64,000 nt of DNA. Source: CAZTHM01 sp041946825 (GTDB taxonomy: Bacteria > Acidobacteriota > Terriglobia > UBA7540). The position numbers and the translations under genes were made by a program. The DNA is taken from positions 1-64,000 of the forward strand of contig JBHGBD010000020.1 of assembly GCA_041946825.1 (NCBI GenBank), in the 5' to 3' direction. Shown in pieces: positions 28,199-36,246 of this stretch (position 1 is its first letter; each line of letters opens with the position of its first letter). A model generated the notes under the pieces. It searched no databases, was not told the DNA's origin, and saw nothing but the letters and a program-made list of their open reading frames with translations.

Positions 28199-28214
28199 TG
28201 GCAATAGGTTTGCT
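28199..28214 (+). promoter_or_regulatory. Sigma-54 promoter of pilA
   Basis: TGGCAATAGGTTTGCT fits the -24/-12 consensus TGGCACG-N4-TTGCW in spacing and in both invariant dinucleotides (GG and GC ten bases apart). The predicted start is about 28226, giving a leader of some 44 bases with AAGGAGG before the ATG. Confidence 0.8.
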
Positions 28215-28269
28215 CCACCGAAAGAAGCCATTCTTGAACACGCGGGAATGGTACGACAAGGAGGATTGA

Positions 28270-28752
28270 ATGAAGAAGGATTCACGTGGGTTTTCACTGA
28301 TCGAGCTGCTGATCGTCGTGGCGATCATTCTGATCATCGCGGCGATTGCCATCCCGAACTTGCTGCGTTCGCGCATTGCAGCCAACCAAGCGTCGGCTGT
28401 GGGTTCGCTGCGGACCATCAATACGGCTGCGATCACGTATGCCTCGACGTACAACTCCGGTTACCCGACGGCACTGTCGAATCTCCAGCCACCGGCGGCA
28501 GGGGCCAACCCGACCGCTACAGCGGCTGGCTTGGTTGACAGCGTGCTGGCCAGCGGTACGAAGAGCGGGTACACGTTTACTTATGCCCCGGGTGCGGCTG
28601 TGGGGGGTAGAATCGACACTTACACCCTCAACGCTGCACCTACGACACCCGGTACGACTGGAACCAACTACTACTTCACCGACCAGTCGGGCGTAATCCG
28701 TCAGAATTCGACGGGTCCTGCTTCGGCCAGCGACTCGCCGCTTGCCGGCTAG
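28270..28752 (+). CDS. pilA: Major type IV pilin PilA
   Basis: 160 residues. A 7-residue leader MKKDSRG is followed by the prepilin peptidase site G|FSLIELLIVVAIILIIAAIAIPNLL, with Glu at position 5 of the mature chain. The pilin globular domain is Ala/Gly/Thr/Ser rich and lacks Cys, so there is no disulfide D-region. The C-terminal third is notably Ser/Thr/Pro rich (TPGTTGTN, NSTGPASASDS), which would suit O-glycosylation. A strong AAGGAGG ribosome site and a terminator flank the gene; expression is set by the sigma-54 promoter and PilR. It is the structural subunit assembled by PilB/PilC. Confidence 0.95.
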   Translation: MKKDSRGFSLIELLIVVAIILIIAAIAIPNLLRSRIAANQASAVGSLRTINTAAITYASTYNSGYPTALSNLQPPAAGANPTATAAGLVDSVLASGTKSGYTFTYAPGAAVGGRIDTYTLNAAPTTPGTTGTNYYFTDQSGVIRQNSTGPASASDSPLAG

Positions 28753-28779
28753 TTGCAAAGTCCGTACGCGTGACATTCT

Positions 28780-28808
28780 GGGGAGCCTTCGGGCTCCCCT
28801 TCTGTTTT
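28780..28808 (+). terminator. Rho-independent terminator of pilA
   Basis: GGGGAGCC (28780-28787), loop TTCG, GGCTCCCC (28792-28799), then TTCTGTTTTT. It is the clearest intrinsic terminator in the window and separates pilA from the ABC operon. The remaining 220 bases to 29030 contain no gene that I can support. Confidence 0.9.
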
Positions 28809-29030
28809 TCAGGGCGGGCGAGTTCGTAGCGAAGAATCACCGCAACCGGCCGGGCGAGAGTGTCCGGGTAACCTCGCTCTGGCCATACGCGAGTTCGGAA
28901 GCGTTCCTCAGGCGATTCCTTATTCCCTCCGCCCCGGCTATATTATGATATCGGCAGCTTTGACTGTCCTGGGTGTAACGCGTGCAGGCAGTTCGATTCT
29001 GAGCGGGCGTACATTGCGTGGATCTGGGCC

Positions 29031-30017
29031 ATGCTGGCTGTTGAGACATCGGGACTGACCAAAGACTATCCCACCGGTTTCTTCCGCAAGCGGCCCAGGA
29101 GGGCGCTGGACGGCTTGTCTTTGCAGGTCGAGGCGGGGGAAGTCTTCGGCCTTTTGGGGCCCAACGGAGCGGGGAAAAGCACTACCCTGAAGATTCTGCT
29201 CCGCCTCGTCTTTCCGACGTCGGGCACGGCCCGCGTTCTCGGAAGGGAACTTAACGATGTGGGGATGCACGCCCATATCGGATATCTGCCCGAGAATCCA
29301 TATTTCTACGATCATCTGACCGCACGGGAATTCCTCAATTATGCGGGGGAACTTTCCGGCCTATCGGACGCCGCTCGGCGTGAGCGTGTGGAGCGCCTGC
29401 TGGAACAGCTTGGGCTGGCAGCCTCGCGGGACGTCCCCCTGCGCAGATTCTCCAAAGGAATGGTGCAACGAGTAGGTTTGGCCCAGGCGTTGATCAACGA
29501 CCCGGAATTGATCTTCCTTGATGAGCCGATGTCGGGTCTCGATCCGCTGGGGCGGCGCGAAGTCCGTGACCTTATCCTGGAGTTAAAGGGCCAGGGGAAG
29601 ACGATATTCTTCTCGACGCACATTCTCTCCGACGCCGAAATGCTTTGCGACCGGGTGGCGATTTTGAATCGCGGCCGATTGCAGGGCTGCGGTGAGCTTC
29701 GCGAGATTTTGCGACTCGGGGCCTCGGCGACCGAAGTTGTCCTGGAGAACCCTCCCGCTCCCGCCCTGGAGGAGCTGCGACCGTATTGCCGCTCGGTGGT
29801 CCGGACGGGAGAGCGGGTGCGGCTGGAAGTGGGCGAGGAGTCCGACGTCCCGAAGGCGCTCAGTGCCGCGCTCCGCCTCGGCCTCCGGATTGTTTCGCTC
29901 AATCCAGTGAAAGTATCGCTGGAAGATTACTTCGTGGCGCGCGTCGAGGAACTCCATGACGCTCCTGATAAACGCGAGTTGAGCGCCGTTACCCAGGACC
30001 GGGAAGGTGAACGATGA
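29031..30017 (+). CDS. ABC transporter ATP-binding protein
   Basis: 328 residues. Walker A GPNGAGKST (43-51), Q-loop region GYLPENPYFYDHLT, signature RFSKGMVQRVGLA (the SKGM form found in NatA/NosF/BcrA-type exporters), Walker B LIFLDEPMSGLD and the switch His in STHIL. The C-terminal extension of about 110 residues is typical of ABC-2 exporters. The start is ATG. It overlaps the permease by 4 bases (ATGA). It is first of seven tightly packed genes ending in a LolA-like gene. The exported substrate is unknown; lipid, polysaccharide precursor or lipoprotein are options. Confidence 0.9.
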   Translation: MLAVETSGLTKDYPTGFFRKRPRRALDGLSLQVEAGEVFGLLGPNGAGKSTTLKILLRLVFPTSGTARVLGRELNDVGMHAHIGYLPENPYFYDHLTAREFLNYAGELSGLSDAARRERVERLLEQLGLAASRDVPLRRFSKGMVQRVGLAQALINDPELIFLDEPMSGLDPLGRREVRDLILELKGQGKTIFFSTHILSDAEMLCDRVAILNRGRLQGCGELREILRLGASATEVVLENPPAPALEELRPYCRSVVRTGERVRLEVGEESDVPKALSAALRLGLRIVSLNPVKVSLEDYFVARVEELHDAPDKRELSAVTQDREGER

Positions 30018-30790
30018 GCCGGGTGGTGAGCATTGCGCTTCACACGTTCAAGGAATCGGTGCGCGAGCGAGTGCTTTACAATCTGGTCCTCTTCGCGCTG
30101 CTCCTTATCGGCGCGGCGATTTTGTTTGGCAGCATCTCCGTGGGCGTGGAAGAGATCATCCTGATCAACTTGGGACTCAGTTCCATTTCGGTGTTTGGCC
30201 TTTTGATGTCCATCTTCATCGGCATCGGTCTGGTATCCAAGGAGATTGACCGCAGAACGATCTTCAGCATTCTGGCCAAACCCGTGCGCCGGTCGGAATT
30301 CATCATCGGCAAGTATCTCGGCCTGCTCCTGACGCTGACGATCAACACCGCCATCATGACCGCGGGCTTCTATGTCGCCCTGCTCTACCAGAAGCGGACT
30401 TTGCACCTTGCCGACCTCGTGGTGCTGGAGGCGGTTTACTTCATCCTCCTTCAATTCGCGATGGTGGTCGGGCTGGCGCTTTTCTTCTCCTGCATCTCAA
30501 CGCCTGTCCTCTCCGCGGTCTTCACGTTGTGTCTCTACATCATCGGGAACCTGCTGAACGATATCCGCTGGTTTGGGCAGGAGACGGGCAGCGCTCTGGT
30601 CGAGAGGGCAACGGCAGCTCTTTATTACATGCTTCCGAATTTTGGCAATTTCAACGCCATCACACAAGTTTCCCACGGAGAAGCCATTCCCGGGTATCTC
30701 CTCGTGTCGAATTCGTTGTATGCGCTCCTCTACGTCACGATTCTTATTTCGGGATCCATCATGGTTTTCGAGGAAAAAGAATTTCGGTGA
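30014..30790 (+). CDS. ABC-2 type transporter permease
   Basis: 258 residues with six hydrophobic segments (about 20-42, 52-74, 98-120, 135-160, 164-184 and 233-252) and the ABC-2 feature of an IDRRTIFSILAKPVRRSEFIIGKYLG cytoplasmic coupling loop. It pairs with the preceding ATPase (ATGA overlap) and its stop overlaps the GTG of the next gene (GTGA). Together they should form a dimeric exporter in the inner membrane. Confidence 0.88.
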   Translation: MSRVVSIALHTFKESVRERVLYNLVLFALLLIGAAILFGSISVGVEEIILINLGLSSISVFGLLMSIFIGIGLVSKEIDRRTIFSILAKPVRRSEFIIGKYLGLLLTLTINTAIMTAGFYVALLYQKRTLHLADLVVLEAVYFILLQFAMVVGLALFFSCISTPVLSAVFTLCLYIIGNLLNDIRWFGQETGSALVERATAALYYMLPNFGNFNAITQVSHGEAIPGYLLVSNSLYALLYVTILISGSIMVFEEKEFR

Positions 30791-31689
30791 GCGCCGTCGG
30801 TTTTCCAACTCGTGGACGCTCCGGCGGCCGAAAGGCTTGCTGGTTGATTCTGGTTGCGAGCTTCCTGGCTCTCGTGCCGTTGCAGCGCGCGGTTGATCGC
30901 CAACTGACAGCGCAGAGAAGGTTGGAGGAGACGCTCTACCTTCCCTCCGGAACAGTCCTCAGGCGGTTGGCCCTGGGCCACGAAGGCTTGCTGGCAGACA
31001 TTTACTGGACCCGCGTCGTGCAGTATTTTGGCCGGAAGAAACTGGCCGGCGCGCTACGGTTCGACCTGCTTGGCCGGCTGCTTCGGATCACCACGGAACT
31101 GGATCCCCAACTCGTCATCGCCTACCGGTTCGGCGCCGTATTTCTGGCCGGCAAACCCCCAGGCGGAGCCGGTGAGCCGCAGGAAGCGCTCCAACTTTTA
31201 CGGCGCGGAATTGTGGCGAATCCTGACTACTGGCGACTTTGGCAGGATTTGGGGTTCATTTATTATTGGGATTTGAAGGATTATGCGAGTGCGGCTCGCG
31301 TTTTCCGGGCGGGAAGTGAACGCCCGGGCGCGCACCTCTGGATGAGAGTTCTGGCCGCTACCGTTGAGGAAGAAGGCGGTAACATTGCCTCATCGCGGTT
31401 GCTGTGGTCGGAAATCTATCGAGAGGCCGGGGACGACCAGGTACGAAAGAGCGCGCGTGACCATTTGCTGGCACTCCAGGCTTACGAAGACCTGCAGCAA
31501 CTCAGCAGCTTGCTGGGCAAGTTTATCCAAGACAAGGGAGGCGTGCCCGCCTCCTGGCAGGATTTGGTAAGCGCCGGCTATTTGCGGGACGTCCCACGTG
31601 ATCCTTCGGGCGAGCCATATGCCCTCATGCCGGGCGGCATACCTGCTCTGTCGCCAGAAAGCGCAATTGATCTTCAGCTTGTTCAGTGA
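30787..31689 (+). CDS. Membrane-anchored TPR-like protein of unknown function
   Basis: 300 residues from the GTG at 30787, which overlaps the permease stop. One N-terminal membrane helix (ACWLILVASFLALVPLQRAVDRQ) is followed by helical repeats: LPSGTVLRRLALGHEGLLADIYWTRVVQYFG, TTELDPQLVIAYRFGAVFL, ANPDYWRLWQDLGFIYYWDLKDYASAARVFRAGSE. These have a TPR-like rhythm with conserved aromatic residues. The C-terminus (PASWQDLVSAGYLRDVPRDPSGEPYAL) is a motif seen in other acidobacterial TPR proteins. It may be periplasmic; the role is not known but is probably tied to the exporter. The much longer upstream frame is a shadow of the permease gene. Confidence 0.75.
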   Translation: MSAVGFPTRGRSGGRKACWLILVASFLALVPLQRAVDRQLTAQRRLEETLYLPSGTVLRRLALGHEGLLADIYWTRVVQYFGRKKLAGALRFDLLGRLLRITTELDPQLVIAYRFGAVFLAGKPPGGAGEPQEALQLLRRGIVANPDYWRLWQDLGFIYYWDLKDYASAARVFRAGSERPGAHLWMRVLAATVEEEGGNIASSRLLWSEIYREAGDDQVRKSARDHLLALQAYEDLQQLSSLLGKFIQDKGGVPASWQDLVSAGYLRDVPRDPSGEPYALMPGGIPALSPESAIDLQLVQ

Positions 31690-31721
31690 GGGAGCAGGCG
31701 TTTCCCTCCCGGGGAAGACTT

Positions 31722-32486
31722 ATGGATATGGTTCGATTTATATTCCTGACCGCACTCAAGACATTGGGCTTGATTTTCCTGGGGCTCCTAGCCGCGAAGG
31801 CTGTTTCGGGTTTGAGTGCAGGGGAAGCAGGAAAGAAGCTTTCCTGGCTGCAACGTGTTGCCTATGCACTGATCGTCGGGCTTGCCGCGCTAAATGCCTA
31901 CAATCTCGGGAATGACATTGCCGCGGCGAATTACGCCTGGGCGAGCCAGAGAAACCTCGCGCAATCGCAATTCGACAAAGCCTATTCGAACGCCCGGCGC
32001 GCTGTGGAACTTCGCCCCGGTGTCACCGATTACTGGGAAGCTCTCGCCGACGCCAAGTTTTCCCAGCATCAATTCGCTTCCATGATCGCCGACCTTCCCG
32101 TGTTTCTTGCGTTGGGCTCCGGAAGACTTAATGAGACATTTGGCTTCCGCCTGGCTTCGGCCCACTTCCTTCTGGGCCAGTACGACAAGGTGATTCCCGT
32201 GACCCAGCAGATGATTCAGGCGAATCCTGCCTATACCGCCCCTTATGTCCTGGAGGGGTACGCGCGGCTGGCGCAGAAGAAGTTTCCAGAAGCGCAGCGG
32301 TTATTCCTGGCGGTTCTCCAGAAGGATCCCAATCATCAGGCGGCCGTCGAGGGACTCGCCCATACCTATTTCCTGGCGGGAGACCGCGCCCGATCACTGG
32401 CCGTTCTTGCGGAGACTTCCAAATTCTCGTTTTCCGCGCCGGCGCGTCAGCGCTTTGAAGCCTTGAAGGGTCTCTATGGCCAATGA
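31722..32486 (+). CDS. Membrane protein with TPR repeats
   Basis: 254 residues from ATG 31722, which has GGGGAAG six bases upstream; a GTG at 31686 overlapping the previous stop is the alternative. Two N-terminal hydrophobic helices (FIFLTALKTLGLIFLGLLAAKAV and AYALIVGLAALNAYNL) precede at least four TPR-like units (AYSNARRAVELRPGVTDYWEALAD; ASAHFLLGQYDKVIPVTQQMIQANP; YVLEGYARLAQKKFPEAQRLF; AAVEGLAHTYFLAGDRARSLAVL). A scaffold or periplasmic adaptor role is inferred. It overlaps the PAP2 gene by 11 bases. Confidence 0.72.
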   Translation: MDMVRFIFLTALKTLGLIFLGLLAAKAVSGLSAGEAGKKLSWLQRVAYALIVGLAALNAYNLGNDIAAANYAWASQRNLAQSQFDKAYSNARRAVELRPGVTDYWEALADAKFSQHQFASMIADLPVFLALGSGRLNETFGFRLASAHFLLGQYDKVIPVTQQMIQANPAYTAPYVLEGYARLAQKKFPEAQRLFLAVLQKDPNHQAAVEGLAHTYFLAGDRARSLAVLAETSKFSFSAPARQRFEALKGLYGQ

Positions 32487-33513
32487 CGGCCGCCTCACAC
32501 TGCGCTTTCGGCTCGAGGACGTTGTTGCCCTCACTTTCTTCATCCTCACTTTTGGTTTGCGGCTTCTCGTGCAAGGGTTCCGGTACACCTACCTGAGCCC
32601 CGCCGATGTGCTGGTAATTATTCCTGCGGTCATCCTCCTGCTGGCCAAAGAACTGGTCCATTACTTTTGGGGAGCTGGGAAGACGCCCGCGACCCAGTCT
32701 GGCGGGCTGGGCGAATTCCTGCGACCTTACTGGGAGATCGTGCGCGATTGGTTCCCCTTTCTGGTGATTCTCTTGATGTACTACTCGCTCTGGGGTGACG
32801 CTACCCACCTCCTGGTTCCCAAGGACCGGGACGCCGAACTGATCGCCCTGGACCAGAAACTCTTCGGCTTCCAGGCGAGCGTGGCCATGCAACGATTCAT
32901 CAGCGTGCCGCTGACCGCCTGGATGGATTTTGCCTACACGTTTCACGTGCTCAATATCCCGATCGTGGCTTGCTTTGTTTACCTTCGCCGGCCACGGCAG
33001 CGTTATCGCGAGATGATGTGCGGCGTGCTCGTCGTGACTTTCATCGGACTGATCGGATACCTGCTGGTTCCGGCCGTCGGGCCGGTGTACACGCTCCGCG
33101 ACCAGTACACGGTGCCGCTTCGCGCCGCCGGTGAGATCTTTAACCGCCAGATCGAGTTCATGGACTATGCGCGCATCCAACGCGACGTCTTTCCAAGCCT
33201 GCACGTGGGGATTTCCTTAGTGGTCTGGCTCTACGCGTACCGTAATTCCCGCCGGTTGTTCTGGATTCTGTCGCCGTTGATCCTGAGTCTGTTTGTCTCC
33301 ACGATCTACTTGCGCTATCACTATCTCATTGACGTGGTCGCTGGATTGATACTTGCTCCCTTGGCATTTGGTCTTTCCAATTGGCTGTTCAAGCGCGCCG
33401 GGGAGGTGCAGTTCGCGGTTGGTCTACCACGGGCCTGGACGGAACCACTGCATCGCCGGGGCTGGATTCGAGAGGCCGCGCAGATTACGGACAAAATCAA
33501 GGAGCGCCCATGA
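32476..33513 (+). CDS. PAP2 superfamily membrane phosphatase
   Basis: 345 residues, with about six transmembrane helices. The PAP2 signatures appear as FPSLHVGISL (motif 2, with Ser-Leu-His) and RYHYLIDVVAG (motif 3, with the catalytic His and Asp); the KxxxxxxRP motif 1 is poorly defined, as in the AUR1/inositolphosphotransferase subgroup (PAP2_3). Such enzymes hydrolyse or transfer lipid phosphates, for instance undecaprenyl pyrophosphate or phosphoinositol. It overlaps the next gene by ATGA. In this operon a role in lipid-carrier recycling is plausible but unproven. Confidence 0.82.
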   Translation: MANDGRLTLRFRLEDVVALTFFILTFGLRLLVQGFRYTYLSPADVLVIIPAVILLLAKELVHYFWGAGKTPATQSGGLGEFLRPYWEIVRDWFPFLVILLMYYSLWGDATHLLVPKDRDAELIALDQKLFGFQASVAMQRFISVPLTAWMDFAYTFHVLNIPIVACFVYLRRPRQRYREMMCGVLVVTFIGLIGYLLVPAVGPVYTLRDQYTVPLRAAGEIFNRQIEFMDYARIQRDVFPSLHVGISLVVWLYAYRNSRRLFWILSPLILSLFVSTIYLRYHYLIDVVAGLILAPLAFGLSNWLFKRAGEVQFAVGLPRAWTEPLHRRGWIREAAQITDKIKERP

Positions 33514-35516
33514 GTGCTCCCCGAGTTGAAACCGCTTCGGTTAACCCCTTATCGATGCCGCCCGTATTGTCGGAAGGGCGTCAGCCAGGAATTTCCAACC
33601 GTGCGATCCTCGTAATTCTGGCGATGCTGGCGATTCTTCCTTATCTGAATACGCTATCCAATGGGTTTGTGTATGACGACAATACGCAAGTCCTGAACAA
33701 CCCCTACATTCAGAACTTCCGCCATCTCAAGGAGATTTTCTCGACGACGGTTTGGTCCTACATTGGGGTGCAGGGAGTTTCCAACTACTACCGCCCGATG
33801 ATGACCTTCGGTTATCTGCTCTGTTACCAGGTCTTCGGGCCGCTGGCTTACGGGTTTCATCTGGCGAGCGTGCTACTCCACGCCACGGTTGCCTGCGCGC
33901 TCTTCCTGATAACGAAGGAAATCTTCCGCCACCGCTTGCTGGCTTTTGTGGCCGCAGGCTTGTTTGCCCTCCATCCCGTGCATTCCGAGTCTGTCGCTTG
34001 GATCGCCGCGGTAACGGATCTGGAACTCACGATCTTCTACCTACTCGCTTTCTGGTCTTTCTTGCGAGTTGCGCGGCCGGGGGGAGGGCGATCCGACCGG
34101 GCGCAATTGGCCATGGCCGGGAGCTTTATTCTCGCCTTGGTTTCCAAGGAGCAAGCGCTGACGCTTCCGGTTCTCGCCACCACCTACGAGCATTTCTATC
34201 GCGAAGATCGCGGCGAGACTTCCCGCGCGCAGAAATTCTGGCGATACGGTTTACTCTGGCTGCTGGCCGCGGCTTACCTTCTTTTCCGAGTTCGTTTCTT
34301 TGGCGCGCTGGCGCCGGTGCTGCAAATTTCGGATCTGACTTGGTATCAGACTTTCCTCTCCGGCGTGGGGCTGATCGGCCAGTATTGCGCCAAACTCCTC
34401 TGGCCCGTGCACCTTTGCGCTTTCTACGTCTTCCAGCGCAGCACGACCCTCCTGGACACGCGTGTCATTGTCGGATTGACGGCGATCGCCCTTGGGACCG
34501 CCCTTTTCGCCGTTCTCTGGCGGCGGGCGCGACTTGTGTCATTTGCCCTGCTGTGGTTTCTGGTTACTCTGGGGCCAGTTCTCAACCCGTGCTGGATGGC
34601 GGCTAATGTTTTCACCGAGCGCTACCTCTACCTGCCCTCGGTGGGATTCTGCTGGGTGGCGGCATGGGGGTGGGTCAGGCTCTGGGAGCGGTCGGCACCG
34701 CAGTCAACGAAGTATCGAAGGGCACTCGTCATCGCACTTGGCCTGGTCGCAGCGCTGTGGGCGATTCGAGTGGTGACTCGCAACCCGGACTGGCGAGATG
34801 ATGTGAGGCTCTACACCGTGACCCTTGCTTCTTCGCCCGGCTCATATCACATCCGGAACAACCTCGGTACGGTTTACTGGAAACAGGGAAAGATTGACGC
34901 CGCGGAAACCGAGTGGCGCAAAGCACTCGCGCTTTCGCCGCGAAACGTGATTTTCATCAATAACCTTGGGATGGTCTTGGCGCATCGCAAGCAATTTGCG
35001 GATGCAACGCTTCATTTCGAGCGCGCCATGCAATACAAACCCAACTACACGGACGCGCATCTCAACCTCGGGAACGTTTATGTCGAAATGGGGCGACATT
35101 CCGATGCGGAATGGCAGTATCGCGCGGCCGTTGCGCTCTCGCCCCTCAACGTCGAGGCGCGCAACAAACTGGGAGAACTCTACTGGGAATCCGGCCGTCT
35201 GGTGGAGGCGGAGGAACAATTTCGCCACTCCGTCCAAAGCGAACCCAACTGGACGGCCTACGCTGGACTGGGCGACATCTACGCCCGCTGGAATGATACC
35301 CTCCGCGCCGAACAGTCATACCGTCGTGCCATCGAGCTCCAGCCTGTCGAAAGTCGTGTGCATTTCAGCCTCGCGAAACTTTACGAGACTGCCGGACGCA
35401 GGGCCGAGGCGATTCGCCAGTATCAGGCGGGGCTCGAAACTGATCCCGGAAACTCTGAAGCCCGCACGGCCCTGGCCAGACTGAGGGCCGTCGTCCAAGC
35501 ATCACCAAACCATTGA
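33510..35516 (+). CDS. TMTC-like multispanning protein with C-terminal TPR domain (possible O-glycosyltransferase)
   Basis: 668 residues from the ATG overlapping the PAP2 stop. The N-terminal half has about ten membrane helices with the GT-C/DUF1736 landmarks FVYDDN (the acidic pair in the first loop), NYYRPMMTFGYLL, HPVHSESVAWIAAVTDLELTIFYLLAF and FTERYLYLPSVGF. The C-terminal third carries about seven TPR units (NNLGTVYWKQGKIDAAETEWRKAL and so on). This is the architecture of TMTC protein O-mannosyltransferases and related bacterial TPR proteins. It could glycosylate exported proteins from a lipid-linked sugar. The PAP2 neighbour and nearby Ser/Thr-rich pilin fit that idea; direct evidence is lacking. 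Confidence 0.78.
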   Translation: MSAPRVETASVNPLSMPPVLSEGRQPGISNRAILVILAMLAILPYLNTLSNGFVYDDNTQVLNNPYIQNFRHLKEIFSTTVWSYIGVQGVSNYYRPMMTFGYLLCYQVFGPLAYGFHLASVLLHATVACALFLITKEIFRHRLLAFVAAGLFALHPVHSESVAWIAAVTDLELTIFYLLAFWSFLRVARPGGGRSDRAQLAMAGSFILALVSKEQALTLPVLATTYEHFYREDRGETSRAQKFWRYGLLWLLAAAYLLFRVRFFGALAPVLQISDLTWYQTFLSGVGLIGQYCAKLLWPVHLCAFYVFQRSTTLLDTRVIVGLTAIALGTALFAVLWRRARLVSFALLWFLVTLGPVLNPCWMAANVFTERYLYLPSVGFCWVAAWGWVRLWERSAPQSTKYRRALVIALGLVAALWAIRVVTRNPDWRDDVRLYTVTLASSPGSYHIRNNLGTVYWKQGKIDAAETEWRKALALSPRNVIFINNLGMVLAHRKQFADATLHFERAMQYKPNYTDAHLNLGNVYVEMGRHSDAEWQYRAAVALSPLNVEARNKLGELYWESGRLVEAEEQFRHSVQSEPNWTAYAGLGDIYARWNDTLRAEQSYRRAIELQPVESRVHFSLAKLYETAGRRAEAIRQYQAGLETDPGNSEARTALARLRAVVQASPNH

Positions 35517-35550
35517 GGGGAGCGTCCAACTGGAAGGCAAAAGCGCGATA

Positions 35551-36207
35551 GTGCTGACTGTGTTATCACTCTTTTGGGGCCTTCCTGCACCCGGCCGGAG
35601 CCAGTCGTCCGACTCCCGGGCGTCTCTCGAGCAGTACGTTCAGAGGCTGGAATCGAGCTATCGGAACGTCCGGACGCTGCGGGCCGAATTCACGCAGACC
35701 CACGTGTGGGGGGCAAGACGGCGGGTCGAATCAGGCACCGTTTATTTCGCCCGGGGGGGCCTGATGCGCTGGGATTATCGTGAGCCCTCGCCTAAACTCT
35801 TCCTCGCCACGGGGAAGCAACTTATCCTTTACGTTCCTTCGGAAAACCAGGTTACGCGCTCCCCCGTGAAGTCCAGTGATGATGTGCGAGTTCCGTTTCG
35901 GCTGCTTCTCTCCCGGTTGAACCTGCGCAAGGTTTTCCAGAAAATTGAATTCGCCGACGACGCCGCGAAGCTAAACAAAGAAAGTCGCCTTCTGCGCGCA
36001 ATCCCCAAGGGCGGGGCCGATGGCGCCTACAGCGAAGTTCTGATGGAGGTCGCGCCGTCGTTCGACATTCAGCGCCTGGTGGTAGTTTATGCCGACCGCA
36101 GCAGGATGGAGTTTGTCTTCGAGCGTATCGAGCGCAATGTTACCCTGAGTCCGTCCCTCTTCCGATTCGCACCGCCCCCTGGCGCCGAGATCATCGAGCA
36201 GCGCTGA
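35551..36207 (+). CDS. LolA-like outer-membrane lipoprotein carrier
   Basis: 218 residues from the GTG at 35551. LolA features are SLEQYVQRLESSYRNVRTLRAEFTQTH, SGTVYFARGGLMRWDYREPSPKLFLATGKQLILYVP and a hydrophobic beta-barrel half. LolA shuttles lipoproteins across the periplasm. A CTG at 35530, seven bases after GGGGAG, would give the better signal peptide (MEGKSAIVLTVLSLFWG...), so that rare start deserves attention. It closes the seven-gene operon; no LolB or LolCDE is present, but the ABC pair at 29031-30790 might play an export part. Confidence 0.78.
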   Translation: MLTVLSLFWGLPAPGRSQSSDSRASLEQYVQRLESSYRNVRTLRAEFTQTHVWGARRRVESGTVYFARGGLMRWDYREPSPKLFLATGKQLILYVPSENQVTRSPVKSSDDVRVPFRLLLSRLNLRKVFQKIEFADDAAKLNKESRLLRAIPKGGADGAYSEVLMEVAPSFDIQRLVVVYADRSRMEFVFERIERNVTLSPSLFRFAPPPGAEIIEQR

Positions 36208-36246
36208 CGGATGCTTCCCGTCGGGTTCGCAGGAGCGTTCCAATTC

